Assembly: GCA_034696485.1 (NCBI GenBank)
Contig: JAQIWT010001570.1
Location: 1 to 10,293, forward strand
Direction: 5' to 3'
Length of the DNA stretch: 10,293 nt
Source: Isohypsibius dastychi
Taxonomy: Eukaryota > Tardigrada > Eutardigrada > Parachela > Isohypsibiidae
This document shows, piece by piece, positions 1 to 7,947 of this stretch. Each line of letters opens with the position of its first letter. Position 1 is the stretch's first letter. The notes under the pieces were generated by a model. The model searched no databases, had not been told where the DNA came from, and worked only from the letters and a program-made list of their open reading frames with translations. Both the position numbers and the translations under genes were made by a program.

Positions 1-210
1 ACGGGACATACCCCCCCCCCCTCTCCACTAAAATTTCTGTGTTTTTTTCTCGAAAACCAACGTTAAAAACGAAAAAAACAATAAAATTTTTATTTTTCTA
101 GTTGGAACGTTACATCTCTCGGGACCCCCCCCCTCCCCCCGTTTTTGGTTTTTTTTCGTTTGCATCAGGCCTACCCCTCCCCCCCCCGTAGCTGGAACGT
201 AATATATGGA
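1..210. repeat. Degenerate C-rich repeat, about 90-bp spacing
   Basis: Long C runs occur at 11-21, 125-133, 135-140 and 179-187. The segment starting gttggaacgt at 101 recurs imperfectly as gctggaacgt at 191, and both are followed by a GGACCC-type stretch, so the two copies lie 90 bp apart. An earlier copy may be cut by the left edge (gggacatac before the first C run). Between the C runs lie A- and T-rich stretches that are roughly inverted: a purine stretch around 66-81 against gttttttttcgttt around 148-163. This looks like an old tandem repeat or transposon remnant. I cannot assign a family. Confidence 0.5.
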
Positions 211-410
211 TGGACCCTTGTGGGCAAAGGGATTACGCGTAGCCAGTCGGGGCTCTATCCGTGACTGTGACATGGATTTCTCCAACGCCATGTGTAATGT
301 AAATGCCCAGTATGCGTGATCTACCTCCACACCAGCGACATCCATATGTCACAGCCCGATCAATTTATCTCGTTTGTCTGAGTGGCAGCTGACATACTTT
401 TCGTTTTTAG
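211..410 (+). other. End of an intron upstream of the ARM-repeat exon
   Basis: The frame of the ARM gene stays open back to 320 but contains no ATG; the first in-frame ATG downstream is at 467. A pyrimidine-rich tract runs into AG at 409-410 (acttttcgtttttag), an excellent 3' splice site. I therefore read 211-410 as intron rather than coding sequence. The alternative is that coding extends upstream as far as 320 with an acceptor there. No promoter was recognised. Confidence 0.5.
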
Positions 411-3400
411 ATGAGGATGATGTTGATCACTATCCAGAAGATTTCACATATGAACCAGCAGCAAAGATGCCAGATGGTCATTTAATCACAATTCCCGACT
501 CAGCAGCCACAAACCCTTTGTACTGGCCAATCTACAGAATTCACCGGTTGATGCGATGGGGATGTACGGCCAGCGTATGCACGGCAGCATTACTCCTAGA
601 AGATGGCAAATTTTTCATGGAATCTAACGCGGAATACTATCACCAGTATCCAGTCGTTGAGGTGGCACTTAATGTGATTGAAGTGAATCGACGAGAATAT
701 GGACGCCAGAAATTCGAGATGCTCGAGCTTCTTACAAGAATGTGTCGCTGCAAATTCACGTTACGGCAAATTAACTTCTATGACGGTGTCAGAGCTATTC
801 TGGAGGCTCTGAAATCCCGTTTTCTCGAGGTGAAATCCGCTGCTGCTGTGTGTCTGGCAACACTGCAATCTCTCATTCCATTCAACCAGCAAATAATTGG
901 TCGAGACGGTGGTTTGCAGCTCCTTCTAGATGTAATGAAATGCCCTAGAGTAGCTCCAGAAGATTACTGGTACTACAATTATTTCAAAAAACACAATCGT
1001 GGATGGCCGGAAGAGGTGCTATTCGTCACAGCATCACAAGCAGCTAGTGCTGCTTGGCTTGCTCTCAAAGACAGGAGGAATCGGTATGACTTTGTCAGAC
1101 TAGGTGGTATTGAAGTTTGCACCTCACTTTTGGAACAAGGGAAAGCGTCAGATTACGCAGCCATCCCAACCATTGGTATCCTAGGAGGTAATAATGGCAT
1201 GACGAGTTTTCTTTTCCAACAATCGCGCAATGATCGATTCTTGTGAACCACATCGTTTTTGCGAATAAGATCTGATCAGATTTTCTCCTTTTACTCGAGG
1301 TCCACGAACCGACATTTCAAGCAGGGGGTCCACGACTCGACAGAATGATGTCACAGCCGAAAGTGTCAATTTTGTCTCCCAGACAGAAAATGTATAAGCG
1401 CACGAGTGCAACTTTTTTATCCAAGAAAACGATGGGGCGCAAAACGGTCTGGAGCAGAACGGTTTTTGAATCACTAGCTTACCATAATACCCAAAACCAC
1501 CCCCCCCCTCTGGAAGCCCACTTTGAGGTCCTTTCATTGAAACAGTTTTCCGAAATAGAAGGCCATGGGTTTGGAATAAATACATGTCGGATCAGTATAG
1601 GTTGTTGTACCCAAAAGTAACAAACAGCCGTCTGGATAAGACCTTTTGTTCAGAGAAGCTTGTAAAAACCATGAAAAACACAAAACTTCTATCAAGAACC
1701 GTCGGGAACAAAGCCTGCCACGTTTTTAAAAAAAAGGTGACACTGTTTCATGGTTTAAAGGCCAAAATAAACGCAAAAAAATACTTTTAAATCAGCAGTG
1801 GGAAAGAGGTTGTCATTTTGGATTTATTGGATTCAAATTTATCGAAATGATCGGTGATATGGCTATATCTTGTTACGTTGCAGAGCTTGCCCATGAAAGT
1901 GGTTTCCATCAGCGTATTTTGAAATCTGGCGCTCTCAACTTCATCTGTGTCGTCCTGCAAAACACAATAAATGAACATGTGTTTCAGAATGCGGGGATAC
2001 TTATTTCTTTGCTATGTGATCTGGATGCGGCTCGAGAAACTGTTCGGAAATCTGGTGGTTTGGAACCTCTGCTCAAGCCAATCAAGACACCTGATTTTTC
2101 TACGAACCCTGGCAGTTTGCAAATTGGAATCGAGGCAATTTATAAGTGCGCGATATCCGTTGTCAATTGCAAGCTTTTCATAGCCCAGAAAGCCATTGAT
2201 CTGTGCTTAAACCATCTATATCAGGGAGTAAATGAAACGACGGTCCATAACATTCTTGGTTTTCTTGCTGAAATGGCTCGCACTGAGTCAGGAAGAATCA
2301 GCATCAGGAGCTCGACATCCCTGCCCTTCATTATGGACTATCTCCAGTATCCAAACCAGTTTGTCCGAATGAAAGCTGCTCTGTGCACTGGCAGAATGGG
2401 AGCTGACAAAGACGGCAAGTACCGTAGCGTTTAGGACATTTGAACCTTTCAAATAATGGCTTCAAAAACCAGAATTTCAGATTGAGCGTCACCTGATTAG
2501 GTCTTTGTCAATGTGCATTGTGTTTCTTACCCATAAGCGTGCCGTCTCGTGTATCAATCCCTTGCCACAGAAACATTTCCAATAGCCGGCTGTTCTGATT
2601 TGTCCTGAAGAGCTTCCAAGCTTACCAGGAATTTCATTCTACAAACTGTCTTTCGAAAAAACATTGGTTGTTCAGCCCCATCAAAAAATTCTGACATTGA
2701 TCGTGTTTTGAAGTTTCTGAAATCATGGTTTTACACGGAGAGTGATTTTATAAGCTGCGCCCTCTAAGCTAACATGGCCGTGTGTTCCCCACGATGTAAT
2801 CAAACTAACGGTAACTTTTACAGCCTACATGACTATAACCGAAAGCGATGGAATTCTGCAGATATGGCATCTCTTCGCTCGAATCCACCAGCCGGTTGTC
2901 AGTGTACACGCCTGTATGGCAGTTTTTCCTTTATTCGTCGCCGAACCTACTCAGACTGCAAAGATCATACGGACCATAATTAATCCATTCGGACCAGTGT
3001 TCGCGCTACTGAACTTGAATCACCAACGTGTTACTGATGCTGTCTTGAACCTGATTTGCTTGCTTGCAAAAGATAACGATCTCTTAGCGATGATGTCCGA
3101 TATGGGTTTCTGCAATGCACTGGCTCGTCACATTGATTCTAAGTAAGCCAAGGCTGTGTTTGACGGGATTTCTACGCGGGTCGCACTGCATGTCATACTT
3201 CTTTCTTACAGAGATATTCGGGTGCTGCAGTTCGTTACGCAGGCTGTTGCTCGAGGCAGTGAATATGCGATCAACCGCATAAATTTCAGCTCGACCGGAA
3301 TAATGCCCAAAATCGCAAAACTTCTATGGCATCCAGAGCCAGGCATTCAAGCCAGCGCATTGTATGCAATTCATGAGCTGACCAAATACCCACAAAATAT

Positions 3401-4094
3401 CATCCAGATCCACTCAGATCGCGTGGTACGACGACTTCTGAGCTTTTTGATGGAGGGAGCGGATGATCGAGCTAGAACGGCATCGGGTTGTCTGAGGCAT
3501 ATGAGATATTTAGCAATGGCTAACATGGGTGGCACGTACAATTTTGAAGACACCTTCTTCCCTGTCAAACCGGAGGAAAAACGAGCCATTAGCAGAACTA
3601 AGCGCGAGCTTTTGCTCAAAATCTTGGAGCCGGAGGCGAAGCTTGAATCTGATCGAATGCGATCCAGGATCCAACGTGAGAAAAAAGATAAGATGCGCTT
3701 TCTACCACTTCCGCCCTTGCCTAAAGCTAGGCTCGCTCTGGGAGACCATACAGAAAAGCTCCCCGAAATCCTGAAATACGGTCACGTCGATCCCATATTC
3801 GCAACAGAAATGCCGCAACTTCCAGAAAAACAACGAAATACACAGGATGTTAAGCCACCGTCAAGAGCTGAACGGAGAGTACCAGGAAGAATCAGAAAAG
3901 ACAGACTGGATGATGATTGGCGGATGCCTTCTACGAATGACAAAGAAAGTTCCGATTTGCCTCCAGGGGAAGAATGGTGGATGGACGACTTTAATGATGA
4001 GAAATACCAGCTGTTCAATCGCTTGACAATACGCAATAACTATTTAGATGACTATGTTAGCCCAGATGTTGTCAATGCAAAACCAAATAATTGA
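411..4094 (+). CDS. Large armadillo-repeat protein, 3' part of gene (4 exons)
   Basis: Exons are 411-1187, 1884-2414, 2824-3142 and 3212-4094. The phases agree at every junction and encode 836 residues plus TGA; the 5' end lies outside the window. From about residue 90 to 650 the protein is a run of degenerate ARM repeats, helical units carrying signatures such as GGLQLLLDVM, SGALNFICVVLQ and SGGLEPLLKPI. These pack into a superhelical protein-binding scaffold. A Trp/Tyr-rich insertion (953-1015) interrupts the early repeats. The last ~185 residues are non-ARM: a basic stretch (RIQREKKDKMRF), a Pro-rich part, and an acidic Trp end (EEWWMDDFNDE). No catalytic motif is visible. Animal ARM proteins of this size include ODAD2/ARMC4, ANKAR and ARMC3, but I cannot choose among them, and the EDR1-like domain of ARMC3 is not evident. 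Intron 2 appears to use a GC donor. Confidence 0.85.
1188..1883 (+). other. Intron 1 of the visible ARM gene (696 nt)
   Basis: The donor is ggag|gtaata and the acceptor ttgttacgttgcag. Joining them makes a GAG codon and an uninterrupted ARM repeat (GILGELAHESG). Inside there is a C run at about 1500-1508, a near-repeat of ggtccacga (about 1300 and 1327), and an 11-bp inverted pair, AAACCATGAAA at 1666-1676 and its complement at 1746-1756. The open frames here have no protein-like character. Confidence 0.85.
2415..2823 (+). other. Intron 2 of the visible ARM gene, probable GC-AG intron
   Basis: The acceptor cttttacag at 2815-2823 is clear, and the downstream frame is fixed by the ARM sequence after it. 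The exon before must therefore end in phase 1. The site gacg|gcaagt at 2414/2415 gives phase 1, fits the GC-donor consensus, and yields KDAYMTITESDGILQ, keeping the usual 21-residue ARM spacing. The only nearby phase-1 GT donor, at 2424, has a poor consensus (cc|gtagcg) and would add three residues. The better-looking gtaccg at 2419 shifts the frame. Confidence 0.65.
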
Positions 4095-4560
4095 CATAAA
4101 TTGAGATAAATCTTGAACCTTCTCGAATTGTTTGAGTTTTGATGAGGAGCGATGGTCTGGCTTTGGTTTACCAAATTATTACATATTGTCACGGCATGAA
4201 TGATTGGTGTTCGAAAACATGAAGATATTATTAATTGATAACAAACATGCATTTTATTTGCAAATGCGAGTCTGTTTGTGATGTCTGAAATAGTTCAAAG
4301 TTCAGTCTGAATAGGATGTGCTTTCGGAATATCAGGATGTTCGTCAAATAGAGCATGACAGCACCAAAATTCGACGCACATTTGATCGACCAACTTGAAT
4401 TTTCTTGAACCGTTAATAATATGATTTCAAGCGTAGCAGTTCGCTGTCGTAATTGATGCATGATCACTTAAAAAATTCTGCAATTTTGAGCCAATCAATC
4501 CAAAGATCAGCTCTGTTAAGCGATTTTTGATACACTGCGAACCACTGTTTCGATACATTT

Positions 4561-4590
4561 TCTCAACCGCCTCGGTCGGGGCGGTTGAGA
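4561..4590. repeat. GC-rich perfect hairpin (11-bp stem, 8-nt loop)
   Basis: TCTCAACCGCC at 4561-4571 is the exact complement of GGCGGTTGAGA at 4580-4590, with loop tcggtcgg between them. It stands out as GC-rich within AT-rich surroundings. It lies about 470 nt after the ARM-gene stop and about 66 nt before AATAAA, so it could sit in that 3' UTR. Confidence 0.7.
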
Positions 4591-4655
4591 TAGGAAGCAG
4601 GACAGAAAGTCTGGAAAAAATGTAAAATTTGTTTGTAATTCTGTAATCTTTCCTG

Positions 4656-4661
4656 AATAAA
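4656..4661 (+). terminator. Candidate polyadenylation signal AATAAA for the ARM gene
   Basis: This is the first canonical AATAAA on the plus strand after the stop at 4094, which implies a 3' UTR of about 570-590 nt. A variant GATAAA at 4105-4110 is closer and could act instead. Confidence 0.3.
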
Positions 4662-5356
4662 TACGACAAGTGCTTAAAGGTATACCCTATGTCTTTACTA
4701 CGTAAGATGCAAAACCAAGAATGAGCGAGGCTAAACTTATAACGGAAGCTGATTTCAAAAACATGAAATAATATAGTTCCACTCTCATGTTTTGAATCTA
4801 TAGTGAGACTGTACTCCGTTTGATATCCAAAGTTCTCCTCTAAATATATAATTATTTTTTTCAAAACGCTAGCAGCATGTGACGGTCCCGGCAGCATTTA
4901 GTGACTAAGCTAAAATAATTAGCTACGGCTGCATCTCTCCAGACAATTTACGTCCGATGAGAAGTAAACAATGTAATCCTGAGTCAGACAGCATCAGAAC
5001 CACGACCGAAAGGAGTCACCGATTGCAGAAATTCCGATTTCAGTGTATTCAGCGACAGACGGTCACCAAAAGAAAAGTCCCACCACTGAGTGGATTCACT
5101 CACGGTCATACTTCGGCTGTATTCATACACTTATGTTATTTATCACACTTGTTTTTACAGCCATCCGACAACACAATTCTGTCGCCTTTTTGACAAGCCA
5201 AAAAGACCCCCTGGAATTCTCATATTGCTAGGCAGCAAGCTGCGATCAATAGTCGAAGCTTTATGAATGTTCATCGAATTCGACCTCATGTTTTAAACGG
5301 GAGTATCAAACCCGATCTTCCAACAAAACCAATCGAGTTATTGTATTTTGAGATGT

Positions 5357-6473
5357 ATGTTTTCGCCCAGCAGAAGTGAAGACGATTTTATCAGGGTGAC
5401 AAACTGCGAGTATTTAGGCCAGCAGTTACCCGGTGTTATCAGAAGTGACGAGTGCTTTATGGATATCAGAATCCCCCAGCTCCCAATGGGCCCACCGCCC
5501 ACAATCGGGCGAATGCAAAGCGCTGACTCGATAAACAACGGACCCATGGAACAAAGGACTAGTCTCAACCAAAACGGGCTGAGAGTTGATGGTGCGGTCT
5601 TTATGGATTTTTTTACCGATTTTTTGACACCATCATTTTCTCAGGTTTTTCTCCCAACGCAAAATCTGCGTCCCACAATCCCACTTTGGAACCAGTCTAT
5701 ATGATGGGATTCTCTGGTGATGCCATCGAAACAACCTTGGTGAAATCTGACCAACTCGCAGCAGCACAAGTTGATGCATTATATGATGGGCAGTTGGCCA
5801 AAGAATTGTTGAAAGACTATATTGCCGAACCCGTGCAGCTGAATAAAACCACACTGGTGGAGCAAGTGAAGCTACCAGCTACGGATATAAGAGAGTCTGA
5901 AAGATTTGTCATCCCAAAAAGAACCATTGAAATACCAGAACATCAAGGAGAAAATCCGGCCCACATAGATCTGGGTTCGGAGGATCGTCAAAAGGCAATG
6001 GCATGGGCGGCCGCTTTGAATGGAAAGGAGATTGTTGCCTTCATACCTGAGATGGTACTGCGAACTGGGTTTCACATTAAGAGGTTTGGTATGTGGGTTC
6101 CCCTGACCATCTCCGTGGACTACGACCAGCAGCATCTGACTCTTATGTATCCAGAAACACTTCTGGTAATGTTTAATTTTTGTTCTGGTGCGCACTGTTG
6201 ACGTAAGCTACACAGGATGTCATGCACCGCCGGTTGGTTGCACATCGCATCGATGCAGGCGATATTCGAACTGAGATGCCGAAATCGAAAAAGAGATCAA
6301 AGACCGATCTGGTAGAGAATCTGTCGAAACGACGCCTCAAGATGATCCGCACTGACGGCAAGGGAAAGTATGCCATGATCGGACCAAGTAACGACTATCG
6401 AAATCGCTTTGTTGATATTCTGGCTCATGTCAACCGACTTCCGCCAGCACAGGAATACTCTGCAATGGACTAG
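5357..6473 (+). CDS. Uncharacterised 337-residue protein (3 exons)
   Basis: Exons are 5357-5591, 5645-6165 and 6216-6473, separated by introns of 53 and 50 nt (donors gtgcgg and gtaatg; acceptors ttttctcag and gctacacag). The phases are 1 and 0, and both match. ATG 5357 is the first in-frame ATG after a stop at 5294, although upstream coding exons cannot be excluded. I do not recognise the family. Residues 1-100 are Ser/Pro/Asn-rich and probably disordered (MGPPPTIGRM). The middle, residues about 100-250, is more compact, with a basic/hydrophobic stretch (TGFHIKRFGMWVPLTISVDY). The C-terminal third is strongly basic (KSKKRSK, LSKRRLKMIR), which could be a nuclear-localisation or nucleic-acid-binding patch. 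I see no signal peptide or membrane segment. It runs convergently with the PTTG1IP-like gene. Confidence 0.75.
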
Positions 6474-6735
6474 TCATCTCATTGAAAAACAGTGACTCGT
6501 GAACCGTTAAAGACTTCAAAAACCAGACCTTTCCCTTGAGATCCAAAATTGTGCTACTTGTTGTCCTGATATTTTTGGTTTTTGACGCAACAGAGTGCGT
6601 GTACATTGTGAGTGCGGCAAAAGTCATGCTTTAAGATTATAATCTTAATACACGATGTCATTTCGCTCAGATTAAATTCAGCTCGATCGACCGAGTGCAG
6701 AGTAAATGAACCAAACACATGGTTACCAAAAAAAA
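6474..6735. other. Short gap between convergent genes
   Basis: These 262 nt separate the stops of a plus-strand and a minus-strand gene, so they must hold both 3' ends. There is no AATAAA on either strand. The variant ATTAAA at 6671-6676 (+) could serve the upstream plus-strand gene. An 18-bp palindrome lies at 6631-6648. Confidence 0.5.
6631..6648. repeat. 18-bp perfect palindrome
   Basis: TTAAGATTATAATCTTAA is identical to its own reverse complement. It is AT-rich, has no spacer, and sits between two convergent gene ends. Confidence 0.8.
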
Positions 6736-7678
6736 CTAAAAAACTTTCCACCACCGCTTTCGTGGAGATTCTTTGGTTCGTTCTCCATCCTTCTTCTCAG
6801 GTATTCCTGGAAGAATTAACTCATTTCAGTTTTTTATACACCGACACGCCATTGATGCAGCGGATCGAATTTCGACTGATTGACTGAGACCTACCGTATT
6901 TCTTCCGTATTGCCGCTAATTGTTCATCGCGAATTTTTTTGCTACATCACAAACATCCAGCAATGAGGTGATGAAACATTTCGAAAATTATGTTGACACA
7001 CCGCTCGTCGGCTACCCTTCGTCGCTCCTGTGCTTCTTGATCCCAGTGCGAAGTGTCCAAGTCTTCTCGTTCCTCTTCTTTTCTGAAAGCAAAACAAATG
7101 TTCATCTCGACAGAACTGTGAAACCAAAGATGTACACGTGTTGCCAGCGGATAATGCGAAATGCCAGGTAGAATCCACCAGCTGTAAGCATGGACATGGT
7201 ACTGATCACCATCCCATAGATCAGTCCTTCATGGTTCACTGCAACACCACTATTACTCGTCGTTTTTCAATATTCGCGAGTGGGTGCTAAACACCAACGC
7301 CAACAAGCTATCCATTTTGCGTCTTTCAAGCTACATGTTTTGGTGTCAGGAATCCTCCACGCTTCGGGATATGAGACGCATCCCATATGTGAGGTTCCGT
7401 TAGTTACACAAAAGAAGCACTGATATTTGCGAATAATGGCAGTCAGCTCTTATGAACCGCAGCACTTACTTTCCAATCAGGGACTGAGAGGCACGACTCG
7501 CAGTCTTTTTGTCCCAAGCACGCTACAACAATTCATTTTGGATTTTAGCACGACGGAAACGAGAGAACTTGCGTGATGGTGGCTCGTTGGTTTGATCAGA
7601 ACTAGCATCGATGACGAACGGTGAGATTGCAGCACAGAATATGTACGCATAAAAATATGCAGTATGGCCAATCATCAT
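6736..7678 (-). CDS. PTTG1IP: PTTG1IP-like single-pass membrane protein (7 small exons)
   Basis: Exons in transcript order: 7678 to 7603 or 7561 (end uncertain), 7522-7470, 7419-7299, 7238-7136, 7082-7002, 6941-6895 and 6806-6736 (TAG). All later phases match. The product is 183 or 197 residues; the human protein has about 180. Domains in order: an N-terminal hydrophobic signal peptide (ATG 7678); a PSI-type Cys-rich ectodomain (CLGQKDCESC, then CFFCVTNGTSHMGC with one NGT glycosylation site); the family-like CSLKDAKWIACWLNHEGLI running into the transmembrane helix (YGMVISTMSMLTAGGFYLAF); then a charged, probably coiled-coil tail (QEAQERRRVADERKK) and AAIRKKYG. Human PTTG1IP binds securin (PTTG1) and helps it reach the nucleus. 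The tail after RKKYG differs from the vertebrate one and ends in KRWWKVF. Identification rests on recalled family features. Confidence 0.85.
7603..7678 (-). other. PTTG1IP-like exon 1 (minimum extent), signal peptide
   Basis: Tandem ATGs at 7678 and 7675 open a hydrophobic leader containing AYFYAYIFCAAISPFVIDA. Exon 2 begins with two bases of a split codon, so exon 1 must end in phase 1. The candidate ends are 7603 (80-nt intron), 7561 (38-nt), 7555 and 7552 (both about 30 nt). The frame is otherwise open to an in-frame TAG at 7525-7523, which forms part of the exon 2 acceptor. Confidence 0.55.
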
Positions 7679-7947
7679 GACGTCTGTGGTTCTTTTTTGA
7701 CTAGGATGGGGTATTCCGTATGAAAAAAACTTTCATGTTACGCAAGGCATATATGCCACATACTTTCTATGAACCTTCATATTTATGCAAAACCGAGAAG
7801 TTAGTATGATGTAGTCTCAGCAACATGACCCGAGAACATGGGATAATTCAGAAACTAGATAATCGTAAGAACCGAACTCGATACAGAGAACAAAATGAGA
7901 ACAAACTAAGCTGAAAACACACTTGTTTGTTAATTGTGTATCTGAAT
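7679..7947 (-). other. Short spacer between two head-to-tail minus-strand genes
   Basis: The stop of the upstream minus gene (7948) and the ATG of the PTTG1IP-like gene (7678) are only 269 nt apart. No canonical AATAAA is present on the minus strand; CATAAA at 7787-7782 is the nearest variant. On the minus strand an acceptor-like ccacag ends at 7684, 5 nt before the first ATG. No TATA box was recognised. Confidence 0.4.

Larger units (their letters stand above)
4095..5356 (+). other. 3' UTR/intergenic region between the ARM gene and the next gene
   Basis: This stretch is AT-rich and holds an 11-bp-stem hairpin at 4561-4590 and AATAAA at 4656-4661. A pyrimidine-rich acceptor-like site, cttgtttttacag, ends at 5160 and could belong to a 5' UTR intron of the following gene. 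Minus-strand open frames at 4231-4467 and 4427-4897 have no recognisable domain, and I treat them as chance. No RNA gene was seen. Confidence 0.5.

Noticed and set aside
1181-1790. Overlapping open frames on both strands inside intron 1 of the ARM gene
   Set aside because: They lie between well-supported splice sites, contain homopolymer-derived stretches such as runs of Pro or Gly, and show no domain.
2774-2983. ATG-initiated plus-strand frame overlapping the third ARM exon
   Set aside because: It is a frame shadow; the other frame continues the ARM repeats.
4427-4897. 156-residue open frame on the minus strand (and a smaller one at 4231-4467)
   Set aside because: No recognisable domain, no splice or start context. 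It lies in AT-rich probable 3' UTR of a plus-strand gene, and its composition fits chance.
7523-7525. In-frame TAG in the PTTG1IP-like gene, possible readthrough or nonsense mutation
   Set aside because: The downstream frame that matches the family (CLGQKDCESC) is a different one, so the TAG is simply part of an intron acceptor.
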